From JAUVIB01 sp964424545 (GTDB lineage Bacteria; Calditrichota; Calditrichia; Calditrichales; Calditrichaceae): a stretch of DNA of 32,084 nucleotides. The stretch is taken from positions 1 to 32,084 of the forward strand of contig CAYRJN010000016.1 in the NCBI GenBank assembly GCA_964424545.1, in the 5' to 3' direction. The position numbers and the translations under genes were made by a program. Below, one piece after another: positions 14,977 through 24,136 of this stretch. Under the pieces are notes generated by a model, which was not told where the DNA came from, did no database searches, and was given only the letters and a program-made list of their open reading frames with translations. Within the stretch, counting starts at the first letter, position 1; every line of letters starts with the position of its first letter.

Positions 14977-17900
14977 ATGAATAAAATATATCTGTTAATC
15001 ACCCTGACATATCTGAATATTACGCTTACTTTCGGCGAAAGCTATTTTGTCCGCCTTAGCACCGAAGGCTTGACGCATCGTAAGGATCTTTTACTGCAAA
15101 AATTTGAAAACATACCCTCTCTTCCGGCGCAAAGTCTCAAAAAGAAGAATGTTATACGGATAAATGAAGCGGTTAAACAACAAGTTTATAAAAACGATTT
15201 CCAACGTTGGATGATTGTTTCGGCAGACTCATTTTTTGTAAACGATTTGAAACGTTCTGGGCTTGCAGATTATGCTGAAAAAGTCGGACGCTTTAAAATT
15301 GAACCCATTGATATAAACGGAGAAACTTATACACAGTATTATTTAAAAAACATTGATGTGGCCGGCGCATGGGAGATAACAAGGGGCAGTAAGGACGTTA
15401 TTATCGGACTAATTGACACCGGCGTCGATTACACGCATCCCGATTTGAAAAAATCCTTATGGATTAATACGGCGGAAGATCTAAACGGCAATGGTCAATT
15501 GGATTCGGGCGATATTAACGGCATCGACGACGACAACAACGGCTTTGTGGACGATGTGATCGGCTGGGATTTTACCGATGCACCAAATTTTCCCGACGAC
15601 GGGGATTACCTTAACCAGGATAACAATCCTATGGACGAATTTCGCAACGGACACGGAACTCAGGCGGCGGGCATTATCGCTGCAAAGGATTTAAACGGAA
15701 ACGGATTTAGCGGTATTGCTCCTAATGTAAGAATCATGAACTTACGCGCCGGCACGGCTAGCGGCTATCTCGAAGAAGACGATGTAGCCAATGCTATATT
15801 TTACGCTCTTAACAACGGCGCATCGGTTATTAATATGAGTTTCGGCGATGTCGTTTTATCGCGTTTTTTAAAAGACGTTATTTATTACGCATACCGTCAG
15901 GGAATGATTTTCGTCGCCTCCTCCGGCAATTCCGGCTCCGATCAGATACATTATCCTTCCGGTTTGCCGGAAGTGATTTCCGTAGGCGCAAGCACAAAAG
16001 AGAATTTTATTGCCGGTTTTTCCAACTTTGGCAGTACGCTCGATTTGGTTGCACCGGGCAGTAATATCTTAGCGACCTCTATCGGCGGCGCATATAACGT
16101 TGTAAACGGCACCTCTTTCAGCGCGCCCATGGTTTCGGCCGTATGCGGTTTAATATTATCCGCTACGCCTTCCTATTCCAATGAACAAGTTCGCAATATT
16201 ATCAAATCTTCCGCCACTGACATCATGAACATCGGCTGGGATAAATACAGCGCATCCGGACTGCTTTCCGCCGGCAAGGCATTGCATGTAAAAGAGGGTG
16301 GTATACTTACATTAACGCATCCCGCCGCTAATTCATATAGTACGGAAGATACGCTGAACATTATCGGCACAACGGTTCATCCGGATTTAAAAACCGTGAC
16401 GGTTGATTTTGGAATCGGCAAAAATCCCGAATTGTGGGAGAGCGTTAATAGCTGGGGACAGCGGCAGGTTTTTAACGATACCTTAGGCCAAATAATCCTA
16501 AAAGATATTCCCGACACAACGCTTACTATCCGTGTAAAGATTGCCTTAATAAGCGGGCAGAACGATGAAATCAGAAATCTGCTGCATATTGATCGCACGC
16601 CGCCCGCAATCGGCAACGTAAAAAGGACCTATTTATACGACGCCGCAGAAGAAAGCGTTTTACTCTCTTTTAATACGGATGATATATGCAAAGCAAGGCT
16701 ACATATTCGTAAAATTAACGGCGACAGCTGGAAAACAATTGACTTTAACTACGAATCCGACAATCAGCGTCTTAAATTGAATCGCACGCTATATGACGGA
16801 AGCTATGAATATTATTTTGAGGCCGAAAATCTCAGCGGTTTACTCAGTAAAGACGATAATCATGGTATGTTTTATAAGTTTACTTTACAACAGAATTTTA
16901 AATGGCAAGAATTCATACCTCAACCTTATACTTTACCCGCCGGATATCTGTTAGATAAGGCCGTCGATCTGGATCACGACGGAAAGAAGGAACTTGTTAT
17001 CAGCCGATACAGTGAAACAAACGGCTTCGGTCCTATAGAGATTTATGAATTTGACAACGGCGTCTTTAATTTGGTAAAAAGGACATCCTTTACGGCTATA
17101 CCACGCGACGCAGGCGACGTAGACAACGACGGTTTAAGCGATCTGCTGCTGGGATACGGTAAGAACACGTTTTTATTGGAGGCCAATTCAGCGTTCGCAT
17201 TCCCTTCGGTGATTGTTTGGCAAGATACGCTTGATTTTTGGGGAGCCGGTTATGCCGACAGCGACAATGACGGTCGTCAGGAAATAATCGGACGCAACGA
17301 CAGCCTTTATATTATACTTGAAAACAGCGGCGATAATACGTTTATCGAAACTGCGCGCCTGCCTAATCACAGTCGCGGAGAAAACATGCTCTCTTTTCCT
17401 CAATTTAAAGTAATAGACGGCAACAATAACGGGAGGCCACAAATCGCCTATACCGATGAAGATGGCGATTTAATCATTTATAAAACAGACGGCGATAACC
17501 GCTATTCCGAAGTACAAATTATCGAAGATAGCGAGCCTCAACAAGATAATCTTCTGCAATCTTTACAAACAAACGAAAGCGGTTATCTGTTTAAAGCTTC
17601 TCACAGCTCCGAATCGCTAAATTATGAACACGAATTCGACGGCCGCTATTGGCGTATAATAAAATACGGATTCAATAACGAAGTTTTTAGCGGCCGCGAT
17701 ACGGTCAACGTTTTCGGTTTTCAAAACCTGAAGAATTATGACAGCGCCATTCAATGCGCATATATTGACGGCGAAGCGTATCTTTTGGCCTCTCTCTATC
17801 CCGATTTTTATATATTTAAATTAAATCAAAATCAAGCGGATCCCGTCTGGCATACTCAAACAACGCGTTCTAACGCCATAGTAATTGACGATTTTGACGG

Positions 17901-19110
17901 CGACGGCCATTCGGAGTTTTTCTTTAATAACGGAGAAAAAATAATTGCTTATACAAAAACGATTTTACAGCGTCCATCGGCGCCGTATTTTTTAAAAGCC
18001 GATCCGCTTGATAGCGTGCGCGTCAAACTTACCTGGGGCGCTTCTGCCGGTGCGTTACACTATAATATTTACCGAGGTACAAACAAATATTCATTACGGC
18101 TTTTAGACAGATCTATAACAAACGTTTACAAGGATTCGTCGCTTTCTATCGGTAATCGTTATTATTATGCCGTCAGCGCCATCGAACCATCCTTACCCAT
18201 TACCGAAAGCTGGAAAAGCCCGCTCGATTCCGTGCGCATGAGTTTCCCGCCAAAATTAATAGATATAACCGATGTAAACGAACGCGAATTGATCCTCATC
18301 TTTGATCAAGAAATCGCATTTAAAAAGGAAATACCGATTGTCGTTCATTTAAACGATGCCGGAATTAATGCCGTATCGGCTATTATTTTAAAAGAAAAAA
18401 ACAAATTATTAGCCGGCTTCGATAATATGTTTCCGTCCGGAAAGAGAGATACGGTACAGGTAAGCGGCGTATTTAACAAAAATAAAATACCGCTTGACCT
18501 GCGCTTTAAAACGATACCCTTATTGTTTGCTCAAACGCAGGAACAGCCTTATGTTACGGCCGTGGATATCATTGACCGCTACCATGTACAAGTTAATTTT
18601 AGCCTGCCTATGATGCATGATTTATTAACAGATGTTACTAACTATATATTGGAACCGCGAGGCTCGGTCATCTTCGCCGAGGTACCGGATTCGCTTAATA
18701 AGGCCATTTTGCTTACTCTTGACAAAGAAAGTCTTGCCGGCGCGTTCGGTCAACCGGGCTATCTGATTATGAATAATTTGAAAAGCGCCGACGGTTTGGA
18801 CCTTGATGAAGGCAATAAAATCAATCTCTACCGCGAAGAAGAAAACTTAGAGCACATTATTGTTTATCCACAACCATTACGACCCGGTCAACATGAACTA
18901 ATATTTGCAAAATTACCCAAAGATGCGGAAATTGATATTTTTAATTTAAACGGTATGAAAATCCGTTCGTTACACGATAAGCCGCAATACGGCGGATTAC
19001 GCTGGAATTTATTGGACGATAACGGCTCGACTGTAAAAAGCGGCGTTTATTTTTACAAAGTAACCGCAAACGGACAAAGAAAACTAGGCAAGATTGTAAT
19101 TATGAGGTAA
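14977..19110 (+). CDS. secreted subtilisin-like serine protease (S8) with FG-GAP-like repeats and C-terminal sorting domain
   Basis: 1377 residues. Signal peptide 1-20; a propeptide-like region to about 125; then the peptidase S8 domain with the complete triad D147 (GLIDTGVD), H226 (NGHGTQAAG) and S380 (NGTSFSAPM). An Asp/Asn-rich insert (about 168-195, DLNGNGQLDSGD) between D and H looks like a calcium-binding loop. From about 660 to 985 there are repeated DxDxDG motifs (VDNDGLSDLLLG, DSDNDGRQEIIG, DDFDGDGHSEFFF) of FG-GAP/VCBS type, then a fibronectin III-like unit (LTWGASAGALHYNIYRG). The last 80 residues (YPQPLRPGQHELIF...GVYFYKVTANGQ) form a type IX-like sorting module, so the protein should be exported and attached to or released from the cell surface. 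coaE starts 3 nt after its stop. Confidence 0.9.
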   Translation: MNKIYLLITLTYLNITLTFGESYFVRLSTEGLTHRKDLLLQKFENIPSLPAQSLKKKNVIRINEAVKQQVYKNDFQRWMIVSADSFFVNDLKRSGLADYAEKVGRFKIEPIDINGETYTQYYLKNIDVAGAWEITRGSKDVIIGLIDTGVDYTHPDLKKSLWINTAEDLNGNGQLDSGDINGIDDDNNGFVDDVIGWDFTDAPNFPDDGDYLNQDNNPMDEFRNGHGTQAAGIIAAKDLNGNGFSGIAPNVRIMNLRAGTASGYLEEDDVANAIFYALNNGASVINMSFGDVVLSRFLKDVIYYAYRQGMIFVASSGNSGSDQIHYPSGLPEVISVGASTKENFIAGFSNFGSTLDLVAPGSNILATSIGGAYNVVNGTSFSAPMVSAVCGLILSATPSYSNEQVRNIIKSSATDIMNIGWDKYSASGLLSAGKALHVKEGGILTLTHPAANSYSTEDTLNIIGTTVHPDLKTVTVDFGIGKNPELWESVNSWGQRQVFNDTLGQIILKDIPDTTLTIRVKIALISGQNDEIRNLLHIDRTPPAIGNVKRTYLYDAAEESVLLSFNTDDICKARLHIRKINGDSWKTIDFNYESDNQRLKLNRTLYDGSYEYYFEAENLSGLLSKDDNHGMFYKFTLQQNFKWQEFIPQPYTLPAGYLLDKAVDLDHDGKKELVISRYSETNGFGPIEIYEFDNGVFNLVKRTSFTAIPRDAGDVDNDGLSDLLLGYGKNTFLLEANSAFAFPSVIVWQDTLDFWGAGYADSDNDGRQEIIGRNDSLYIILENSGDNTFIETARLPNHSRGENMLSFPQFKVIDGNNNGRPQIAYTDEDGDLIIYKTDGDNRYSEVQIIEDSEPQQDNLLQSLQTNESGYLFKASHSSESLNYEHEFDGRYWRIIKYGFNNEVFSGRDTVNVFGFQNLKNYDSAIQCAYIDGEAYLLASLYPDFYIFKLNQNQADPVWHTQTTRSNAIVIDDFDGDGHSEFFFNNGEKIIAYTKTILQRPSAPYFLKADPLDSVRVKLTWGASAGALHYNIYRGTNKYSLRLLDRSITNVYKDSSLSIGNRYYYAVSAIEPSLPITESWKSPLDSVRMSFPPKLIDITDVNERELILIFDQEIAFKKEIPIVVHLNDAGINAVSAIILKEKNKLLAGFDNMFPSGKRDTVQVSGVFNKNKIPLDLRFKTIPLLFAQTQEQPYVTAVDIIDRYHVQVNFSLPMMHDLLTDVTNYILEPRGSVIFAEVPDSLNKAILLTLDKESLAGAFGQPGYLIMNNLKSADGLDLDEGNKINLYREEENLEHIIVYPQPLRPGQHELIFAKLPKDAEIDIFNLNGMKIRSLHDKPQYGGLRWNLLDDNGSTVKSGVYFYKVTANGQRKLGKIVIMR

Positions 19111-19113
19111 TGA

Positions 19114-19737
19114 ATGGCACCAAAATATAGTAATCCGAAATTAGTTGCCGTAACAGGCGGAATAGGCAGCGGACAGACAACGGTTTGCTCTTTTTTTCAG
19201 AAATGGCGCTGTAAAGTGATCAATGCAGATAAAAAAGCACACGAAGTTATTCAACGTAATAAAAAACTGCAAAACGAACTGACAAAAGTATTTGGAAAAG
19301 ATATATTCGGCAAAGACAAGAAATTAGACCGCAAATTGTTGGCCGAACGCGCTTTTAAAGATGAGTTGCATACGCGTAAATTGAATCAGCTGGTACATCC
19401 CAGGATGGTTGAAGTTTTGGTAGAAGAGATGGAACAAGCGCGATTTTCCAAACGCTACCCGCTGATTATTATTGATGCCGCTCTAATTTATGAAATCAGC
19501 ATTGAAAGTATGTTTGACGCGGTAATTGTAGTAAGCGCTCCGTTGAAGATTAGACAGCAGCGTGTAAAAGACCGCGACGGAATGAGCCGAAAACAATTCA
19601 ACGAACGGGCGGAAAAACAAATTCCTCTTGAAGATAAAGCGAAATGGGCGGACTTTATTATTGAAAATGATTGTTCGCTTAGCGAGCTTGAACAACGTAC
19701 GCGCGATGTTTATGAAAAATTACTCCTCTTAAAATAA
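19114..19737 (+). CDS. coaE: dephospho-CoA kinase, with altered P-loop
   Basis: 207 residues, the normal length for CoaE, which phosphorylates dephospho-CoA in the last step of coenzyme A synthesis in the cytoplasm. The family pattern is clear: N-terminal P-loop region LVAVTGGIGSG, the VINADKKAHEV segment after strand 2, KLNQLVHPRM in the CoA-binding helix, and QQRVKDRDGMSRKQFNERAEKQ in the lid. The Walker A motif reads GGIGSGQTT: the lysine that holds the ATP phosphates is Gln (residue 21, codon CAG). The rest is intact, so the gene does not look decayed. The ATG lies just after the subtilase stop, with GAGGT inside the end of that gene, suggesting coupled translation. Confidence 0.85.
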   Translation: MAPKYSNPKLVAVTGGIGSGQTTVCSFFQKWRCKVINADKKAHEVIQRNKKLQNELTKVFGKDIFGKDKKLDRKLLAERAFKDELHTRKLNQLVHPRMVEVLVEEMEQARFSKRYPLIIIDAALIYEISIESMFDAVIVVSAPLKIRQQRVKDRDGMSRKQFNERAEKQIPLEDKAKWADFIIENDCSLSELEQRTRDVYEKLLLLK

Positions 19738-19747
19738 AAAACAAGAT

Positions 19748-19783
19748 AAAAAATCGCTTTCCAACTTCATGGAAAGCGATTTT
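19748..19783. terminator. bidirectional terminator between coaE and the oxidoreductase gene
   Basis: A perfect 14-bp stem (AAAATCGCTTTCCA at 19750-19763, its complement at 19770-19783) with a 6-nt loop. The minus strand runs into TTTTTT and the plus strand ends in TTTT, so it can serve both convergent genes. Confidence 0.8.
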
Positions 19784-19811
19784 GCCGAACACTTTATGAA
19801 CAGCGCTAAGA

Positions 19812-21206
19812 TTAAAGCGACCAGCCTTTGCGATATTCCCGTTTAACATAAGAATTCGCCTCTTCGTGATTGGTAACCCGCATATTGGGCCCATCCCACA
19901 ATAACCTTTCCTGCGGATAACGAACGGCAAGATTGCCCATTAAAATCATCTCCGTAAGCGGGCCGGAATAATTAAAATTCGAGCTGGCCGGTTTGCCGCC
20001 TTTACAAGCTCTAACCCAATCTTTTTCATGTCCGCCCGATCCTCCTGGAATACGCTCGAGCGTAGGTTTGGGCTTTTTATATTCTCTCATTTTCTCTTCC
20101 GGTATCAAACGCGGATTCTGGCCATAGCATCCGGTCATCATCTTTCCTTTTTCACCGATAAAAATCAAGCCGCCGTCGCTGTCGCCCATTTTACGTCCCT
20201 CTTCCAACTCTTCCGGACGCGGCGGCATTAATCCGCCGTCCCACCAAGTTACTTTCAAAGGCGGCATATCTCCTCTGGCTGGAAATTTGTACCTGACAAT
20301 CGTTGAGCGCGGATATGTTTCATTTTTCGGTTCCGTATATTTCCAAAATCCCTCCCAATAGGTTGATATATTTCCTTCAACGCTTTCGGGATATTTCAAA
20401 TCCAGCGCCCAAAAAGCAGGATCAAGAATATGACAACCCAAATCGCCGAGCGAACCCGTACCGAAATCCCACCAAGCGCGCCATTTCTCCGGTAAATAGA
20501 CAGGATTATAAGGACGAAACGGAGCCGGGCCGATCCATCTGTCCCAATCCAATGTTTTCGGCACGGGCGGGGTTTCTTTAGGCCGGTCGACCTCTACTCC
20601 CTGCGGCCAAACGGGGCGATTAGTCCAGGCATGCAGCTCATGCACTTTACCGATAGCCCCGTCTTTAATCCACTCATAAATCAAACGTGTTCCGTCGCCG
20701 GAGTGTCCCTGATTACCCATTTGTGTAACAACATTATATTTACGAGCCGCTTCCGTAAGTTTACGCGCTTCGAAAACCGAATGAGTCAGCGGTTTTTGTA
20801 CATAGATATGTTTGCCAAGTTCCATAGCCGCCATAGCGATAGTGGCATGCAAATGATCGGGGGTTGCTATTATAAGCGCGTCAATATCCTTTTGTTTTTC
20901 CAACATTTTTCTAAAATCGCGGTAACGCTTGGCTTTAGGATAGGTTTTATAAACAGGAGCGGCATATTCATCGTCAACATCACAAAGCGCCACAATATTT
21001 TCATCTCCGCAATGTTTCAAATTATTTTTTCCCATCCCGCCGATCCCCACGCCGGCAATATTCAGTTTATCGCTTGGCGGAACAATCCCTTTACCTCCCA
21101 ATACGCTGCGCGGTACAATTGTAAAGGCCGCTGCCGCCGCCGCAGAACCTTTTATGAATTTCCTGCGGGTTATTTCCTTTTTCTCCGATGATTTTTTCTC
21201 TTACAT
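19812..21206 (-). CDS. Gfo/Idh/MocA-family oxidoreductase with Tat signal; stop at codon 2
   Basis: An NAD(P)-dependent sugar-type oxidoreductase. The Rossmann domain has IAGVGIGGMGKNNL and ALCDVDD, then ATPDHLHA and VQKPLTH (the family EKP motif as QKP). The C-terminal domain has GSLGDLGCHILD and many Trp residues, as in secreted family members. Upstream of the first usable start (TTG at 21101) the same frame encodes a Tat signal, TRRKFIKGSAAAAAAFTIVP, and runs back to an ATG at 21206 with AGGAG 6 nt before it. The second codon is TAA (21203-21201), so the Tat leader cannot be reached from that ATG. No other standard start lies between. Either a nonsense mutation, a sequence error, or a start-stop element. 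Substrate unknown. The extracytoplasmic role is inferred from the Tat motif. Confidence 0.8.
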
Positions 21207-21351
21207 GGTAAACTCCTGTTTATAATAATTTATGGATTAATAAAAAACGGATAAAATAGGGTATCTTATGAAAATTATTAACGTCTTATTATATCCCCAC
21301 TATAGGAATATTTGAAAAAATCGTTCAAGCCGGATAATAATTAATTTACCA

Positions 21352-22344
21352 TTATTCAAAATCGGGAATAACATTCTTTATTTCAATATCGCCCTTGTCA
21401 AGTGGAAGTTTAACAAGTTTACCGCCAACGGGCCAAGCATGATTTGTCATTTCACCGCTGATATAGCCGTATGCCAAAATAATTCCGCCTTTATAGGTTC
21501 CCCAATAATTGTTATAATGATCGTGTCCGCAAAAAGTGGCTTTGATATTTCCTACTTCCACAAACGTATCATACACGCTGCCATCATCTTCTTCAAAACA
21601 TACTTTTTCTTTGCTTTCACCCTCTTTTTTGATACTCTTATCATCCCATAACCATTGATATTGAATCAAAGGGATATGAAAAAGAGCAATCGCAGGAATT
21701 TGTCTGCCCGCTTTTTTACGGCTCTCGGCCGACATCTTTTTATACCATTCCAACTGATCCCTCTTAATGGATTTGAATCCTTTTTGAGAACCTGAATCAA
21801 AATTATAAATTTGCCAGTCAGGATACTGATTATCCCCGCTATATAAATCCACTAAAAAATCATATTTTCTACCTTCCTTCGTTTTGGCAGGATGAAAGCC
21901 CAGAACGCCCCATTTGGAGAAGTCAAATACTTGATAAATTTGATTGCGGCCAAAACCGCCTTCGGGATCATGATTACCGAAAACATAAATCCAGGGTCGC
22001 TCAAGGCTGTCAAAAAAATTAAGACAATTAACGGCAAGCAATGCCCCGAAAGGCTTTTCTCCCGTCATTAAATCTCCGGTTATAGCAATAAAATCCGGAT
22101 CATACATCTCTACCAAGCGTTTTATACGTCGAAAGGTGATAATATCTTTTTCCCATTTTCCTTCGGCGCTACTGCCGAGATGTAAATCGGTTACTTGTAA
22201 AAAAGTGATTTTCCCTTGTTTATGCTTGTTAAAAATAATACGGAAGCGATCGTTTGAGAGACGTATAATATTTGTTTGCGCCAAAAGTAATTGTGCGGTA
22301 AATAGTATAATTATTAAAACGAGCGACGATAAATATTTTCTCAT
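21352..22344 (-). CDS. secreted calcineurin-like metallophosphoesterase
   Basis: 330 residues. Signal peptide 1-22 (LVLIIILFTAQLLLAQ). All metallophosphoesterase motifs are present: DLH (D53, H55), GDLM (D91), GNHD (N124, H125), the FHIP histidine around residue 215, and GHDH near 280. It binds two metals and hydrolyses phosphoester bonds in the periplasm or outside the cell. The layout resembles purple acid phosphatase-like or Sia1-type enzymes (YVFGNHDPEG); the exact substrate is unknown. It lies upstream of the oxidoreductase gene on the same strand, about 145 bp away, so co-transcription is possible but not obvious. Confidence 0.85.
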   Translation of the reverse strand: MRKYLSSLVLIIILFTAQLLLAQTNIIRLSNDRFRIIFNKHKQGKITFLQVTDLHLGSSAEGKWEKDIITFRRIKRLVEMYDPDFIAITGDLMTGEKPFGALLAVNCLNFFDSLERPWIYVFGNHDPEGGFGRNQIYQVFDFSKWGVLGFHPAKTKEGRKYDFLVDLYSGDNQYPDWQIYNFDSGSQKGFKSIKRDQLEWYKKMSAESRKKAGRQIPAIALFHIPLIQYQWLWDDKSIKKEGESKEKVCFEEDDGSVYDTFVEVGNIKATFCGHDHYNNYWGTYKGGIILAYGYISGEMTNHAWPVGGKLVKLPLDKGDIEIKNVIPDFE

Positions 22345-22672
22345 TTTTCCTTATTCAAATATAAAAACGTTCATTGCATAACCAATGATCCTGCCTCGTG
22401 ACAATTTTTCGCAGATCGCCACGGATCTCGTTAATTCGGGGTGCCGGCACTGAAAAATGTAGAATTGCTCAAATCAAGTAATCAAGAATAATTTATTGCA
22501 TCGGAATTTCAATAAATACATCTTTTAGCCATTTTCTATATTTTTTTGTAATATCCTAAATTTTTTCTTTCATAATTTAAAAATGTTTCGCATCTGCGAC
22601 ATTTAATTATCCGTAATAATCGAACAATAACAAATATAACGCTTTTATCAAATAATTTGTGGAGCTATGTTT
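22345..22672. other. intergenic region between the arginine decarboxylase and phosphoesterase genes
   Basis: 328 bp without a credible gene. It should hold the promoter of the minus-strand phosphoesterase gene. Near 22395-22455 there is a GC-richer patch with AGATC-GCCACG-GATCT and GTGCCGGCAC dyads that stands out from the AT-rich surroundings and may be a dispersed-repeat relic. A terminator-like hairpin is listed separately. Confidence 0.4.
22576..22604 (-). terminator. probable terminator downstream of the arginine decarboxylase gene
   Basis: On the minus strand AAATGTCGCA and TGCGA-AA-CATTT form a 10-bp stem with a two-base bulge and a very short loop, followed by TTTTT. It lies about 70 bp past the decarboxylase stop. 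Confidence 0.5.
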
Positions 22673-23230
22673 TTAATCCATCAGCATTACGGCAAGAGCT
22701 AAAACCGTCGTCCACAATCCGTCTTTATGAGCGCGGGCAGATTGAACGACGCTACGACTTACAAAATGCCTGTTTTTCCCGGCTATGTAAAGATTTTTCC
22801 TTTCATCCCAGGCCTTATCCGGATCGAGTTCGATCCCCAGTGTTGAAGCAAGCATTGTCGCCGCTAAATCTTCGGCAAAATCAGCGGATTTTTTGGCCGT
22901 TTCTCCGAAAGCATGATGTTCGCTGATATAACCGTATTGTTCTTTATTGCTCGGGCGCGCCAAACCGACCGCCGCCGATACAAGACGATTGGGTTCATTT
23001 GTACTCTCTTTTGCCATGACCACAAAGGCAATTTGTCCCGGCCTCAGCAGTTGGATACCGACGTTTTTTGAAATAATTTTGCAATGCGGCGGAAAAATAC
23101 TGGAAATGGTAACCAAATTACACTTCTCGATTCCCGCATCCCGTAAGGCTAATTCAAAGCTTTGTAATTTATTACGATGATAACCGACTCCGCGGGTAAA
23201 AAACATCCTTTTCGGTACAAGCCTATTCAA
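22673..23230 (-). CDS. pdaD: pyruvoyl-dependent arginine decarboxylase
   Basis: 185 residues, typical for the PvlArgDC family, which converts arginine to agmatine as the first step to putrescine. The self-cleavage site is TISSIFPP (residues 41-48); cleavage between Ser43 and Ser44 would generate the pyruvoyl cofactor on the beta chain. Other family marks are the N-terminal FTRGVGYHRNKLQSFELAL, LRPGQIAFVVMAKESTNEPNRLVSAAVGLA and GYISEHHAFGE (conserved acidic residues). The start is TTG, supported by GGAG 7 nt upstream; the next ATG (residue 9) would cut into the conserved N-terminus. It is the last gene of an apparent operon with a nitrilase-family amidohydrolase 54 nt upstream. Confidence 0.92.
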   Translation of the reverse strand: MNRLVPKRMFFTRGVGYHRNKLQSFELALRDAGIEKCNLVTISSIFPPHCKIISKNVGIQLLRPGQIAFVVMAKESTNEPNRLVSAAVGLARPSNKEQYGYISEHHAFGETAKKSADFAEDLAATMLASTLGIELDPDKAWDERKNLYIAGKNRHFVSRSVVQSARAHKDGLWTTVLALAVMLMD

Positions 23231-23284
23231 TTTTATTCTCCAAAATTTGATTGATTACACAAATGGATTAATGTATCATATATT

Positions 23285-24121
23285 TTACATTTTATAAGAT
23301 TTTTCTTTTAACCAACTTTGATATAACTCAGGCCGTCTATCGCGAAAAAATAAGCGTTTTGCCGGCGACTTTTCAATTTTCTTCAGATCGATATCGCAGC
23401 AAAGTATTTGTTCTTCTTCTTTAGCCGCACGCGCTATAACTTTGCCCTGCGGATCACATACAAAGGATTCGCCCGAAAACGTAAGTATCTCTTCTTTACC
23501 CACGCGATTACACAAAGCTGTAAAATAGCCGTTTTGAAAAGCCGCTGTTTTTAGCTCCGCTTCATAGAGGCCCTTCGGCCACTCGTCGATTGCTCCAGCC
23601 TGAGGTATAAATACAATTTCAGCGCCTTGAAGAGCTAATGCCCGCATATATTCCGGATAATGACGGTCATAACATATCGCCACGCCGATTTTTCCGAATT
23701 TTGTTTGATAAACGGGAACGCCGCGGTTCCCCGGGGTATAATATCCCTGTTCGTGAAACCCGGGATACTCCGTTATATGAATCATTCTGGTAACACCGAG
23801 AATTTTGCCATCGCTGTTGATCACCGGCGACGAATCATACGTTTTATCCTTATCGCGTTCAAAAATATTTAAAATGATCACTACGCCAAGTTCTTTAGCG
23901 AGTAATGAAAACAACTCTGTTGTAGGTCCAGGAATCGCTTCCGCCTTTTGCAACTCTTTAGCGGTAGCCGGTTTTTGCGGATAAAAAGGATCAAAGGCCA
24001 GTTCTGCAAAGCAAATAATTTTAGAACCGCTCTCCACGGCTTTTTCAACCGAATGGATTGCTTTACTGATGTTGTATTTACGATCATTAACGCTTTTTTG
24101 TTGAATAAAGGCTATCTTCAT
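23285..24121 (-). CDS. nitrilase-superfamily amidohydrolase, N-carbamoylputrescine amidase-like
   Basis: 278 residues, single carbon-nitrogen hydrolase domain. Catalytic Glu40 (CFAELAFDPF) and nucleophile Cys150 (VAICYDRHYPEYMRALA) are present, and FHEQGYYTPGN near 122-132 matches the conserved region carrying the second Glu (E124). At the usual catalytic lysine position (RK in RKxHIP of plant and bacterial N-carbamoylputrescine amidases) the sequence reads TRMIHIT, i.e. Met113. The closest role by context is N-carbamoylputrescine to putrescine, because arginine decarboxylase lies just downstream; agmatine deiminase, which would link them, is not in the window. The Met substitution leaves activity open, though it may be normal for this subfamily. 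It starts 15 nt after the HD-GYP gene. Confidence 0.8.
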   Translation of the reverse strand: MKIAFIQQKSVNDRKYNISKAIHSVEKAVESGSKIICFAELAFDPFYPQKPATAKELQKAEAIPGPTTELFSLLAKELGVVIILNIFERDKDKTYDSSPVINSDGKILGVTRMIHITEYPGFHEQGYYTPGNRGVPVYQTKFGKIGVAICYDRHYPEYMRALALQGAEIVFIPQAGAIDEWPKGLYEAELKTAAFQNGYFTALCNRVGKEEILTFSGESFVCDPQGKVIARAAKEEEQILCCDIDLKKIEKSPAKRLFFRDRRPELYQSWLKEKSYKM

Positions 24122-24136
24122 ATCCCGCTCTTTTTT

